A stretch of 64,000 nt of DNA from positions 82,354 through 146,353 of the forward strand of contig MNCI01022064.1 in NCBI GenBank assembly GCA_015680685.1, in the 5' to 3' direction. Within the stretch, counting starts at the first letter, position 1. Each line of letters opens with the position of its first letter. This stretch comes from Gnetum montanum (Eukaryota; Streptophyta; Gnetopsida; Gnetales; Gnetaceae). A program made the position numbers and the translations under genes. The notes beneath the pieces are model-generated. The model was not told the origin of the DNA, searched no databases, and saw nothing but the letters and a program-made list of their open reading frames with translations. Positions 34,267 to 46,909 of this stretch are shown here, piece by piece.

Positions 34267-37200
34267 TCAGCATAGGTGGCCATCTCCCCCATGACTGAAT
34301 TGAAAGGGAGAAATCTGAAATAATGAGCACTTATTTGAATTTTTTAGAAGTGTTCAACTTCTCCCAATTGATGTTTTTAGATTAAGGGTTGAAAGTTGGC
34401 GACGCTCATACTCCAATGTATTTATGCTTTCGTTGTGGTTGCAACTTGTTCCCCTAGTTAGTTCCATGCATATCGGTAAATTGCTCTCTTGATTAGCTGT
34501 CAACCACTGGGTGTTCTCTTGTTGTGTGGTTGCTACACATAGGCACCTTTGTATATGATTTCCTAGGCACACTGGTTGCATACAAGAAATACTAAGCACT
34601 CCTTTACGTCATCACCCTCTCTATCACTGTATGTGATGCATGGAACTTTCTTCTTCTTGATCTTTCCATAAGAGTTTTCCTTAGATATTTTCAGGGAAAT
34701 ATCACAGATTCCTAGGCATGTGTTTATGGTACTTAGCCATGCCATCCCCATTATAATTGGGAAGTCCCCTTTATTATTGTTGAATTCTATTACTAGGAAA
34801 TCAGCTAGGTATGACCAACCACACACAGTGGTAGCAATGTCCTCCACAAGTCCCAAAGGGATAGTGATGGACTAGTCAGCCAACTCTAATTGAACATTGC
34901 TCTTCTTGAGTGGAGGTAGGTTCCAGGATTTATACATTTCTTGCGATATTAAGTTGACTCTAGAACCTGAGTCAAGAAGAGGCTAATGTGGTTCATTCCC
35001 AACGAATTGGAGTAGATTAAGGGACTTCCGGAGTTAGAGAGTTTCCTGGGAAGATGACCCACGTTTATCCAGACAGTGACTGTAGGTGTTAACATAACCG
35101 TGTGCATTGAGCTCTATTATTGGTTTGAAGGGAGCTCCGAAGCCTTTCTTGATGAAGGAGTGGTTATAGACTCAACCACTTGTGCTTGTGTGTTTGGAGT
35201 GTTGGTTCTAAAGACGGGTCTTCTCTTTGTACGATTGTTAAAACCAGCAGTGGGTTGAAGGTTTACAGCTCTCACAGCATTACGTTGCTGCAGTTGAGTG
35301 GGGAGTTCCCCTTGCATTGTTGGAGCGGGTGGTAGTGGAACTATTGGAGTAAGAGATGTGGATGGATTCAAAGGATGGTATGCATTTGGGGTGTCCCTTC
35401 CAGGAGAAGGAGTCTTAAAATACTCTTGAACTTGGTAGTGACGTTGTGGGGTCATGTGACTGATAGAGTCACTTGGAGAAATGAGCTGCTGCACATAATA
35501 GCCATATGGATTTGGTTGCCGGTAAGGGTATGGTTGCCTAGGCGGTGGCATCCCCCATGATTCTGGGTATTGCCACTATTGGTGTTGCTCGATAGGTTGT
35601 GGAAAAGTTCCACTTGGATAATACGTTAAGGGTTGGTGGAACTGCCTTGGGTTACCCTGGGGATAAGGTAACCATCGGGGTGCTTGTTGTTTGTTAAGTC
35701 TTGGGTTGAGTGCATACACCCCAAACTCTTGTAGATGTGAGATTATTAGGCAACATCCCTTAGGATGGTCATATTGGCAGATCTCACATCCAACATCATT
35801 GTCTGTATCTAAATCCACAACCTCATCAGTGATAGTCATTTTTCCCTTACCCTTGTTATGTGCATAGTTTGAATCTCTCCTCTTTTTCTTATCATGGTCA
35901 CTACTTCGCTCCTTAGACTCCTCTACGATTTTCAAAATAGTTTCAAATCGACTATCTAAGGAGTTCCACATTTGATCTACCTTAGCCAACACTTCTATTG
36001 TCAGCTTTTGAAGCGACAAGGTTTTCCTATTCACCAACTCTTCAAGTGGTGACTCATCCTCCTCCTCATAGAATCTCACTCCCGTCTTTCAGAGGGAAGG
36101 ATCGCGGTTATACTCTTCCATGCTTTCTCTTTTCCGTAGCTCTCCTTCTTCCTTAGCTACTTGCTCCAAGAATCTATGAACTTCATGGGACCTAAGTTCT
36201 GATAATCTCCCTTGGGCATATGTCCCAAGGGTTCTCCTCGTTTCATGTATTAGCCCATCTACGAGGTGGTGGAGTTGATCCCATTGTAGCAGTGCATAAT
36301 ATCGGCCCATGGAAGCATCCAAGGGTTTGTGATTACCCTGCTTCCATCCTTGGATCTGTTTCTGCAAGTTGGACACTTGGGAGTACGTTTGATATTTATC
36401 GTTAAATAGTTCTAACATTGTACTCCACCTTCTAATGGATTTCGGTTCTAAGGATAGGTACCAGCTTTCCGCTTCCTTTATAAGTGTCCATGTGAACAAC
36501 TTTAACTTTTTCCAGTCATTCTCAATATTTTTCAAGGCACAAGCATCGTGAAATGCCTGTAAGTGGTTCTGCGGATCAGCGTTATATCCCCCCTCAAATC
36601 GTGGGATATTATTCATGTCTAGTCTCTTGATCTGACTATCTTTTTGGTGCCTTTTAGATATCCTAACTACCTTTGTAATGTCTAACATACTCCAGGTTTC
36701 TAGTAGGGGTTCCTCGTTGTCATTTCTTTCATGGTGTCTATGATTCCTACGTGGTTTCCTACTTTTCCTTCTTCCATGCCTTGATTCCCTCGAATGCCCT
36801 CATCCTCCCTCTTGACTCTCTCATCGAGGGTTCTCATTATGCTTATCCTTATCCTCATGGTTGTGCTCGTTGTGACTGCATCCTGATGTGGAAGGAGAGG
36901 GTGAGTGATGCGATGAAGGGGAAGAGGAAGGAGAGCCATTGCCATGACGATGTTTCCTACCATCCCTTTGGTGATCCCGATCCCGATCGTGATGATGATC
37001 AGAATGATTGTCCTTATCTTGTGTTTGTGTTCCCTCATTGAACACTTAGTGCTAGTGGGCATCCAAACCAAGGTTGTGTATCGTGGAGTGAAGGTTCTGA
37101 TACCCTACCTCCTCATTATTGTTAGGAGGGGGAACATCATTTTGTGGAGAACCCATTGAGATAGGTTCACCACCCTTAATTTCTCTTATGATGGGTGAAG

Positions 37201-37600
37201 CATTGTGGGGTCCTTTGCCCTTCAACGATGTGTGGTAACTCTCCTGCCATGCGTCCCGTTGACGTTGCGCTACTGTGAGATGGTAATCCCTTGTGTCGTA
37301 ATCACATGCAACATATTCAGTGTATAGCTGCGTCATGTCTATCTATGCAAGAGCACGAAGGAGCATGTTAGGGACTGCATGATCTGGGGGTAACACTATG
37401 TTACCTTGCAAGTCTCGCCAACATAGTTGTTCATCCTGATGGAGGATAAAGGTAAAATCGAGTATATACTCATCGTGATGAGTATACACTACCTAATACT
37501 CTTGAGGAACTGGTGGTTCTTGGTTATGTATGTTGTGCCACCGACTGTCTCTTGTGTGATTCCTAGGTGGTGAAGCGCTTTTATCAGAAGAAGAAGACAT
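34267..37600 (-). pseudogene. gag-pro: gag-protease polyprotein, element C
   Basis: Starts MSSSSDKSASPP at 37600. The gag part is one frame to about 35117 with few stops: FTFILHQDEQ, the His/Asp/Arg-rich linker, the gag domain (36688-36089) with WSTMLELFNDKYQTYS and a small deletion after GRYYALL, the knuckle CEICQYDHPKGCC, then a proline-rich linker. The protease (about 35000-34600) is shifted in frame; its active site reads DSGSR where A has DSGSG. The C-terminal tail (INTLEYERRQLSTLNL, then HGGDGHLC-stop at 34267-34269) parallels A. RT to IN are absent at the same place as in A. Fewer stops than A, so probably younger or better preserved. Confidence 0.9.
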
Positions 37601-37726
37601 TGGTATCTTGTCGGTGTGCTATTGACCGTTGTTTAAATTTTCTTCTGATTAACCCTAAGGGTTCGTTTAAGCTTCCCAATGATGTGGATGATTTCCTATG
37701 TTCTACTTAGTGCACAAACAACTTAG

Positions 37727-37744
37727 TCCCCGACAACGATGCCA
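37727..37744 (-). other. Primer-binding site of element C
   Basis: On the element strand TGGCATCGTTGTCGGGGA, matching the tRNA-Asp complement at 15 of 18 positions; among the best copies in the window. Confidence 0.85.
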
Positions 37745-37745
37745 A

Positions 37746-38499
37746 TGATGAGTGGCGAGGTACCCCTACACTCAACCATACAAATACAAGCGTTACACAT
37801 GCGATCCAGTTGAACTCCGTAGACTAAGTGCTTACACACCTTATGGGATACCTAGGGTTAATCAATCATTGTCCTCTCAAGCTCACTTGTATTTGTCACG
37901 GTTGTATGGTTAAGTAAGCTTGAGGCATGTGATTTTTATATCTTTTATGTTTTTATCGCCTATGCTAAGAGGGAAAAGGGTGAAGAGACTAAGTAACTAA
38001 CTTGCACTAACTAAGCCTTAATCATCCTAGCATCAGTATCCGTTCCCACTTGCCATTTCACATCCTAAACCAATGCAATGCTGCTGGGATTACCAAATGC
38101 TATTCGTTATTGGGATTACCAAGCGTAACGCACGTGCTCGAAGCAGTCATACTGAATGCACTTAACTATGAGAGTTGAGGGTTGAGAGAGATTAAGTCCT
38201 TAAGAAAGCATTTTAAAAATTAACAATAATTAAAGTCCTATTTAGCTTAGTCCATGCACTGTAAGGTTTATCCAAAAGTTCGTCTTTATTGCCGTACACA
38301 ATTGTGTGCTTAGGTACAGAATTGCGCGAATAAAGATCCGTTTACTTTGAGACTCCTACTATGGGCACATGGAAATTATTCTATCTCTGGAATGGTAAAA
38401 CTGCCAGAGTTTAGCTAAGGGTCTAGATCTAGATGGAGAAACAAGGGAGAGCCGCCTCTTATTTATAGAACTGGTGACCTGCGATATTGCGTTCCATCA
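37746..38499 (-). repeat. 5' LTR of element C (754 bp)
   Basis: On the element strand it starts TGATGGAACG and ends CTCATCA. The U3 is very short: a single gcaatatcgcagg, then ctataaataag. It lacks the 105-bp internal repeat and most of the GATATC copies present in A. Confidence 0.9.
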
Positions 38500-38640
38500 T
38501 CTAGTTATTGTTGAATGAGTTATATGCCAATATACATTTCATGATATACATTGCAAGATCAGGTATTAGAAAATTTCGTTATTGTAGTATTAAAATTTTG
38601 AATTATTAAAGCAATTCCTAACTTTTCTAGGACCCACTTA
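38500..38640 (-). mobile_element. LTR/Helitron unit D2, right part
   Basis: Aligns with D1 from about 2473 (tctagttcttgttgaatcgag) to about 2590; it begins with the right tctag copy of the C insertion. Confidence 0.75.
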
Positions 38641-41000
38641 GTAGTATGAGAATTGGGCGATGGTCCATTTTTATACATTTACATAGATATACATGTATGA
38701 TCATATTTTATTAGAACATGATTAGAAGGATACCAATGATAGAACACATATTAATATAAATACATGTATATAATTATATGTGCCATTTTTCCAAATTTCA
38801 AAGTACTAGAAACACATAGGTGTCAACCTATATTATTTTTATAAATTTAAGTGGATGATATTTTATTAATAAAATTAGTTAATTGAAATGTTTCATCCTT
38901 TAGCACCTCGTTAGCTATTAAAGTTTGCTTAAAACAAAAAAGCAAACCATGTGAACGTATCTCAGTTAAAATGCAATGTGGTTGTTGTAGATATTAGATC
39001 TCAGAGTTTTATGTACTTCACTTAGGTGATATGGTCTTGAAATTTATGTATACAGTGCTTGTGATTTGACCACTTCATAATGATAGTGTACAAGTAGAAA
39101 AAAAGAAAAAGAAAAATTGCTTTTAACTAAGCAAATTCTAACCACTTTATTCCACCCATGTCAATCATTCCACACAAGGTTATGTACTTGTAATAACTAC
39201 GATTGCATGTCATTGGTACAACAATGTGATTAATATGATCTATGCTTTCATGCATTTATTGATAAATAACTTTAACTTAGCTGCAATACTAGTGGTTCCA
39301 CATGACTCATACAATTAATATCAAACAAGATTCCATACAAATAACTTAATGTATCTGTAATACTTGTGGTTGCACATGTGATTGGTATAACAATGTGGTT
39401 GCACTTGACCAGTATAACAATGTGTGATTAATATCAAATAGGATTCCACATGATTATTGACAAATAAACTTTACATGTGGTTGCATATGTAATTGTTATA
39501 ACAATATGTGATTAATATCAAACAAGTTTCCATGTGTTTGTTGACAAATAAAGATAACTCCAATACCTGTGGTTGCAACATGGTTGCATATTTGATTAGT
39601 ATAATAATGTGAAATAGGTTTTCACAATTCTTGTCATTGCATGTGATGCCCTCCAAGATACATAGTCCAATTAGATATTATAACTCTTTTCCACTAGAAT
39701 TGAGCCTAGAACTTAGAGCTTCTAAATCAAGCATCTTACCACTAGACTAAGCATCTTACCACAATGCTAACAACACATTGTTAGCTAAGAGCTAGGAATG
39801 GTTCTAAATTAACATCCTCACCCCATTCTATTAGGGAGTTGTAGGATGGATCGATATAATCATGATTTACTCTGTGCTTGAGGAAGTCCTAAGATTGGTC
39901 AAAACTATATCTTTTAAAATTAAAAATAGATGATGTTGGTTGCATGTGCAAGAGAGGCACAATAAATTTTGGACATTTTTCTGTAATGTTCTTAATCAAA
40001 AGTTTGCTCAACCTTCTCATGTTTTAGTTTAATGGAAATGGGATTTTAATGGTGAGGCAACTTCGAGGATACTAAGAACAATGGCTTGACTTTAATATTG
40101 ATAACTTTAACCATGATAAGACCAATAATTGTAATTTCATAGATTGAAATAATGTTATATAAAATTAAATTAATGATGACATTGAATGAAAAGGATGTTA
40201 ACATAGCAAGTCTTTGTAATGGTTTCTATGTTAGCCCATATGATCATTTTTCAATAAGGGAAAAAATGTTTTCAATGTTAAAGAAGTAAGTAGAATTGTA
40301 GTATCCACTGTATATAATAAGTAAAGTCGAAGACTCTTGTGTTTCTTTTTTAATTTTCATTGTTAATTTTCATGCCATTGCCATGGCCATACACATGCTT
40401 AGAAATTAACACTCATATATTTCTATTTAGGGATTTTTACCGTAAAAAAAGTTTAAAAATTTTAAATACTTGTATTTTCAAACAAGTATATTTCAAACAT
40501 GTCTATCATTTATAAGATGTAACAGAGTAAGATTAATTTTATTATTGTTGCTATTGTAATTTAATAATATATTTTGAAATTCAATGTGTTATTCATTTAA
40601 ACTATGCGATGCCAAAATTTGAGATAATTTTTCTTAATTTAAGATGTTTTCAACTTTATTCTTTTGTATAGTTAGGAATTCTTCGAATTTTCTTTTAATG
40701 TTACCACCTTAGCTTTATTTTCTTGGTTTTAAGATTAGTTTTAATATATTTGCTGTAGTTTAATCATATACTCTAGAAATATAATGTATTATCACTCATT
40801 TAAACTAGACAATAAGAAAGAAAGATATTTTTTCTTCATTTAACATGTTTTCACTGTTACTATATCAACCTCTACATTATCTTCTCATTATTATTTTTTA
40901 TTTTAATATATTTCACTTAATTTTAAAAACTGTTTTTAAAAACACCTCTCTAGAGAATTTCCTTTAGCAAGCACCCGGGCCTTCAATTTTCAACCCTGGC
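38641..41000. other. Unassigned AT-rich DNA
   Basis: No gene recognised apart from the tandem repeat annotated separately. 39900-40960 is especially AT-rich and featureless. Confidence 0.4.
39200..39640. repeat. Irregular tandem repeat (gtggttgca...ataacaatgtg)
   Basis: At least six imperfect copies of a theme, ggttgcacatgtgattggtataacaatgtg followed by attaatatcaaac, with starts near 39204, 39291, 39369, 39402, 39478 and 39584. Spacing varies from about 33 to 106 bp. Confidence 0.65.
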
Positions 41001-41712
41001 CATACACATGAATTTGATATCCGATTTGGTGGAGAAAGTCTGATGTGATGGGCCGGGAAAAAAAAAAGATTATCCCCAATAAATTTGCATACACGACGGC
41101 CACGGCGATGAAGCGGACAATAGTGAACGGATTATAAATTCATTATATTTATCGCACCAAAGTCTGATCTCCGTGAACAGTATCTGTCACGGTGTGCCTG
41201 TAAATTTCACACTCCCTTTTAAAGGGATTATGACTTGTCGCAATCGAATTTTACGTGGCGAGAATTTAGCACTATTTTATCCACGATAAGGACCTGTCAC
41301 AATCAATTTTTTCTCCAAGTAAATGGACTCGTAAGAACCGGACTTTAAGTTGAATGTGATACCTGAGAATTAAATTTAATTGTCAAGGAGCATCTTAACT
41401 CCTCTGCCAAAGATGAAGAATAAAATGATGCAGCGGAACTATCACAAATGCCGTGGGGGATGAAGCAGTAGTAGAGTGCATTTGTCAAAGTGTTTCGGAC
41501 ATAGAACAGAGAAAACGTTAACGTTTTAATTCCTTTCGTCCAAGTCTTTAGGACCGGTTTTGTCCCTGTCCGAACTTTAACAGTCGAAATTTAGGCAAGG
41601 CTAAATTGCTTTTGTCAAAGTCTTTAACTGCCACGACGTGCACATAGAGATAACTGCCAGGAAAGTTTAGGACCGTGTTTTTCCAGACTTTAACAATCGA
41701 ACTTTAAACATT
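41001..41712. other. CpG-richer patch with a 130-bp imperfect repeat
   Basis: CG dinucleotides are visibly denser here than in the flanks (for example 41090-41120). Two diverged units start at 41481 and 41611 (tttgtcaaagtSttt, then ttaggaccgKKtttt, then actttaacaRtcgaa). A 16-bp perfect palindrome, AAAACGTTAACGTTTT, lies at 41512-41527. No ORF. It might be a promoter or low-copy host sequence; this is not shown. Confidence 0.45.
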
Positions 41713-42930
41713 TACACATCTATTTCATTTTCCTTATATTTACCTTATCATTTTTTTACCTTTAGCACAAAATTGTAAATATTAGGTAGATTGCCGGATG
41801 ACCATGCAAGAAAAATGGGTTTAAGATTGCTCACAAGTTGGGATTTTTGTTTTACTATAAATATATGTGTGAGGTAATTTTTATATTAACATATATATAT
41901 ATATATGTTTATGAATTGGCCACAAGAATTTTCTAAGTTTTGATTCTCTCTTTAAAGTTTAATTGTTGAACAAGGTAACAAGTTTAATGAAAACCAAATT
42001 ACTCTTGCATCTTCTCTTCCTCTACCCCTTTTACATTTTCCTTACACCCTATAAATCTAATTTACTATTATTTATGCTAAAGATTGATGTTTAGGGAAAG
42101 GACCATGCCACATAAAGCTTATGATTTTTTTCTTAAATTTTACTACATATTCTGCAATATACTTAATGATAACATATTAGGACACAACAAGTTGAAAACA
42201 TGTATTTACCCTTCACGTTTGAAGCAACATCATGTTATGAACATGAAGCCTTGAATCATTTCTTTGAGAACAGAAGTGAGTTAATTAACATTTTTTAGAT
42301 CTTCACAAAGGCTTAATTTAGTTGCATTTTATGATAACTATCCTTAACACCTACACAACTATTTCATATTTCCTCACATTTACTTTAATTTTGTCCTACA
42401 ATGCAAGCAAAATGGTTTTGAGATTGCCAACGAGGTGGGCTTCTTGTTGTGTTGTAAATATAAGCATGATGCATATTTTCATTGTAATGAATATATATAT
42501 GGAAAGGATTTTCTAAGTTTTAATTCTCTTTTTAAAGCCCAATTGTTGGACAACGTAACAAGTTTGATGAAAACCAAATTACTTTTGCATTTGCTCTTCC
42601 TCAACCCTTTTTCATTTTTCTTGCACCCTCTTGATCCAATTTGTTGTTTTGATGTTTGTTCAAAGTATTTATATACTATTATTAATACACAATATTGATA
42701 TTTAGGGAAAGAAGCATTCCATGAAAAGCTCATGATTTTTTTCTCAAATTTTGTTACATATTTTGTAATATATTTTAAGACAACATATTAGGAAAAAATA
42801 GATTGAAAATATAGATTTTCCCTTCATGTGTGAAGCAACATCATGTTATGAACATTAAACCTTGAATTATTTCTTTGAGAACAAAAGTGATTTCATTATT
42901 ATTATTTAGATCTCTAGAAAGGTTCAATTC
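41713..42930. repeat. Direct tandem duplication, period about 600 bp
   Basis: Two diverged copies: ttctaagttt at 41931 and 42511, gaagcaacatcatgttatgaacat at 42221 and 42832, ttagggaaag at 42091 and 42702. Spacing is 580-611 with indels. No coding potential seen. Confidence 0.8.
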
Positions 42931-42964
42931 TCAAGATAATGCTTAAGGAACATTGATAAAATGA

Positions 42965-43075
42965 ATTTTTATCAACTATGGAGCTATGATATTACATGCT
43001 TGATATCAGTGCACAAGCTACGATGTTGGATATCCAATATTGCAGACATGTACCTATTTATAAATACGACACTTA
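42965..43075 (+). promoter_or_regulatory. U3-like fragment beside element G
   Basis: A cluster of gatatt, gatatc and gatatccaatattg, followed by tatttataaata at about 43057, mimics the U3 plus TATA layout of element A on the plus strand. No LTR terminus can be seen, and G begins at 43086. It could be the remnant of an older LTR or coincidence in AT-rich DNA. Confidence 0.3.
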
Positions 43076-43085
43076 GGTGCATGGT

Positions 43086-43927
43086 TGATGAGTAGCGAGG
43101 TACCCCTACGCTCAACCATACGAATATGAGTGTGTACGAGCCATCCGGTCAAACTCTATGAACAGACTAGTTGTGGCACCTAGATAGTTATACATTGATC
43201 ACAGTTCACTGTCTTCCCACCTGGACTAGTATTTGCTTTGTCACATATGGCTTAGTCTAGAGTGAAGTGTATGATGTGATTTCTAACACTATGCTACTCT
43301 TAAAGATAATGAGAAATAATTTGGATTAAGCTAACAAGCAATATGAAATAAGATCTAAGCTATCCTGTGTGATGAGCATTCATCCTTAATCATCGATGCG
43401 CATCTTGGATTTCGTGTACTATTTCTGGGATTACCAAGTGCACATCACTCAAAGAACTACTTGATACGCTACTAGGTTATCACGTAGTGACACTTAAATG
43501 TTCATGATTAATACGTACTCATTCTACATTAACAACAGGAATAGTAAATGACAATAAAGAAATATTAACTAAGAAAAAAATAAATAATAATTAACAATTA
43601 AACAATTTAAAACTAAGTGAATGCTACAATGATGAAGTAATCTCGATCTTTATTGCCGATTGTATGCATGTATGTCACACTCAAACAAGGTTCTATACAG
43701 TTACAAGCATCACACTGCTGCCATGCACTTGGGAAAAGAAACTAAAAACTAACTAAGAGTTGACAAAAAGAATTAACCCTAAAGACTTACCAAAGACACC
43801 CCTCCTGTGCTCCGGAGTGCTATATTTATATGCTAACACAGGAATCACGATATTGTGTATATGATATCGTTACCCAGGTTGCGATATCGTGTACCCAATA
43901 TCGGGCCTGGCAAACTATGATTCATCA
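43086..43927 (-). repeat. 3' LTR of element G (842 bp)
   Basis: TGATGAGTAGCGAGG on the left and attcatca on the right. Minus-strand TATA near 43829 (atatttatatg). The U3 contains atgatatcg, gcgatatcgtg and caatatcggg copies. Confidence 0.9.
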
Positions 43928-43942
43928 TACCCCCACGATTAA
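43928..43942 (-). other. Polypurine tract of element G
   Basis: On the element strand taatcgtgggggta directly before the 3' LTR, preceded by actcaaggacaagtttt. Confidence 0.7.
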
Positions 43943-44113
43943 ATAAAAACTTGTCCTTGAGTCAAAAAAAATAAGAAATGAGTTCATTTGATTACATAGT
44001 GGATAGGTATGGGATTATGGACTAGCTATGGATTATTTCATGTCGCAGTGTGAGATTAGACAAAAAAAATTGGGACACCAACACAAAACACAAAATACAA
44101 AATTGTTTGGAAC

Positions 44114-45770
44114 TTATGTGGTTCCTGGTGGTGGTGGCTCCTCCATGGGCTTCTTTCCCTTATCTTATGCTCCAGGTTTTGGAAATGGATACCTTTGAAG
44201 GAGCGCCTGAAGCTTTTCTTCCTTTGTTCAGGGATCACATGCTGTCCATGCTGATGTTCCAATATTTGATAGAGTCGGCACCTCCCATGGACATGGTAGT
44301 TGCGGAAACATCTGATTGGCTTTGGTGTACTAGTCTGCAAACAACCGTCATTCCTCATTGTAGGATTTGGCTTTATCTTTAAATTCTTGATAATCTATGA
44401 GCCATTAAGCCAAATCTGTTGCAACATCATTTTGACCTTGGTAGCTAGCTTTTACCGCCTCTAACTCAGAATTTGCTACCTCCAATTTCTACAGTGTCTT
44501 TTTGTGTTTAGTAACCTTTGCTTCATATTTGGCGTAGGTGGCAGCTACCTACGTTTTCAACTTGGTTCTCGGGCATCCTACTATTAACATGGCCAAGTTG
44601 GCATACCACAGGTTTGCCAACTCCATGTATTTAGTGAGATCTTGGAATTGTAAGTCTTGACTCCTTAATTCCACTTGGTAGATGAAGGTGTAAGTGTCCA
44701 ATATGGCCCGCTAGTCAGTGTTTTGAGCACTAAAAGAGTTGATGTGGGTCTTAGCCATATGGATCTCTTTTTCAATGATTTTCTTATACATCTCCCTTGG
44801 TCCCGGAAATGCTCCTTTAAATTTTTTATGTCACTTAGCTTCATTTTGCCACGTGCTTATTTCAATGGTCGTTTTTTGACAAATGGCACATACCTCCTCC
44901 ATTGAGAGGGTCCTATTCTCTCTGGCTAAGTGATTCATGTCTTGGTTGACCCTTATTAGTTGTTATCATATTTGCTAAAAATTTTTCTTAAGAACATTCT
45001 TTTGTTTTTCAATTGTTGTCAACCGAATATTCTTAGCAATAAGGAGTTTATTTTCTTCTTGTAAATATTTGAGTGCTTTTGCATGTGCATATGTTTGGGC
45101 TTGTGCTTTCAAAGCATCCTAATCTGCCTTCTCCCTTCCATTACTACCCTTTTATCCTCCTCTAATAATTTATTTAGTTGCTTTGTCCTAAATAATTCTA
45201 GCTGGCTGGCTAGAATAAGGCATTTTGAACTTTTCTGGGGATGTCATTAGTGTACCCCAGAATTGCAACATGCCGGCACAACTTCCTGATTAGATAGGGG
45301 AAGGGCAATGTAAACTTTCCTGTCTTGCGTTCTTTGAACTGCCTCAATATTTCTGTTAGATATAAATGGGGCAAATTGGCATCAACCTTGCCCAACAAGA
45401 TTGTGCTTCCTCTGGCCACATAGGTGGAGATCCTATTTAGTCCCTTCATTGGGAAGATGTGATAGGTGCCAATTTTAAAATAGATTCTCTCTTCAAGGTT
45501 GATTTCTCCATATGTTTTATCCTCTTTGTCATATACCCTCTTTAGCTATACTTTTCATGCATCAGCATTGGAGCAGGTGGACAGATGAGCAACTTTGGGT
45601 CCTCTATTTAGAAGATTCAGAACTTCTGCAATGGCCTTTGTTAAGAAATATTAGTGGTGGGGCCTTCCTCTTTATTATGCTAAAATTGATAAGTTTCTTG
45701 CAAATACCATTCTTCACTTCCTGAGAGGATAGGCCATAGTGGAGATCCTTTAAGTTGATCTTTGATCGGC
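44114..45770 (-). pseudogene. 3' ORF of element G, C-terminal part
   Basis: Continues the 3' ORF that begins at 59311 and was split by F. On the minus strand: GSEEWYLQETYQF; then MKGLNRISTYVARG to LPFPYLIRKLCRHVAILGYTND (the PF20167-like part); a short coiled-coil stretch; LTKYMELANLWYANLAML; then LPCPWEVPTLSNIG, ending at a TAA at 44114-44116. The same landmarks occur in E and F, but the linker between the PF20167-like part and the coiled coil is shorter by roughly 200 residues. Many stops and frameshifts. Confidence 0.75.
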
Positions 45771-46671
45771 TGATGAGCGGCTAGGTACCCCTGCGCCCAA
45801 CCATGCGAATCACGGATGTTCACACGCGACTCGGTCAAATTCTATAGACTATAAGCACTTAACATACATCAGAGCTTTAACCAACAAAATCCTTTGTTAG
45901 AATGGTCGTTGTCTTCTCAACCTCACTTGTGAGTATGTAGTGGCAATGGTTAAGTGAGATTGAGGCAACTGATTTTTATAGCTTTTACTTTATCTTTTGG
46001 CATCTAATTAAGGTAAGGAAAGCAAAGAATGAAATATTATCTAACCTATAATTATCCTAATTTGTATCTTAACTATTCCTAGCATAAGTATCCGATCCCA
46101 TCTTCTGGGCACGTCCTGAGTGTTTCCTAACCACTACTAGGTTACCAGACGTTAGGCATCACTGGGTTACCAAGTGTTGGATTTACATTCGAGATGGTCG
46201 TACTTATGGTTTCTATGAAATGTAAATGAGTGATAGTGATTAAACTAGTAAGAAGAGAAACTTAAGTAATTATCAAAGCATAGAACATTAAACTATTAAA
46301 TGCAATAAATGACTAAGTCCAAATGCTACAAGGAATGCTTGAAAGCTTGTCTTTATTGCCGTTCATGCCAATGGGCTTAGATACATTAGCGCTTGAATAA
46401 AGGGCTAGACACCTTCTTACACCTACTACAAGCACTTGGAAAATATTCTATCTCCTACAGGAACAAACTCCAAGAGCTTTGCTACAACTGAAAAAAAGGT
46501 ACCTCAATGAGGTGGCAGGCCCTCTTATTTATAGGCCGAAATAGGTGCTACGTAAACAGGGCCACATCGACGCATGGAAGGATGTGTCGATGGAGCCGCG
46601 TCGACGTGGTCGTGTATACAGGGTCCCATATACGCAGCCTAGTAAACACGGTGACTAACAACACTTCATTA
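45771..46671 (-). repeat. 3' LTR of element F (901 bp)
   Basis: TGATGAGCGGC on the left; the right end is cttcatta, a decayed CATCA. TATA region cttatttatagg near 46522-46533. The U3 has acatcgacgc, tcgatggagccgcg and gtgtatacaggg. Confidence 0.92.
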
Positions 46672-46687
46672 TACCCCTCTGACTAAG
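46672..46687 (-). other. Polypurine tract of element F
   Basis: On the element strand ttagtcagaggggta directly before the 3' LTR. Confidence 0.7.
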
Positions 46688-46909
46688 TAAAAACTCATCC
46701 TCAAGTTCCTCTTACAATTTGGAAGGTATGGACTTTTATTTACAACACACATAACTTGACACACACATGACAAAACATCAATTTTACCAAGTGCCCAAGT
46801 TATAGAGAAGGACAAGTTACAAAAATGGTGGTGTTTAGAGACAAAATTGAACACCTTGCTAGTCTTGGAGTCTCTACCGTGAAGAAGGATGAAAAATTAT
46901 TGGAGAAGA

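Larger units (their letters stand above)
32263..38499 (-). mobile_element. Element C: gag-protease element, same family as A
   Basis: 6.24 kb on the minus strand, inserted in unit D2 with perfect 5-bp target-site copies tctag at 32258-32262 and 38500-38504. 5' LTR 754 bp, 3' LTR shrunk to 119 bp. It has gag and protease but no RT, RNase H, integrase or long 3' ORF. The U5 end (GTACCTCGCCACTCATCA) and the gag sequence are closest to A. Confidence 0.93.

Noticed and set aside
44050-44382. 110-codon plus-strand open frame
   Set aside because: Shadow of the decayed 3' ORF of G on the opposite strand.
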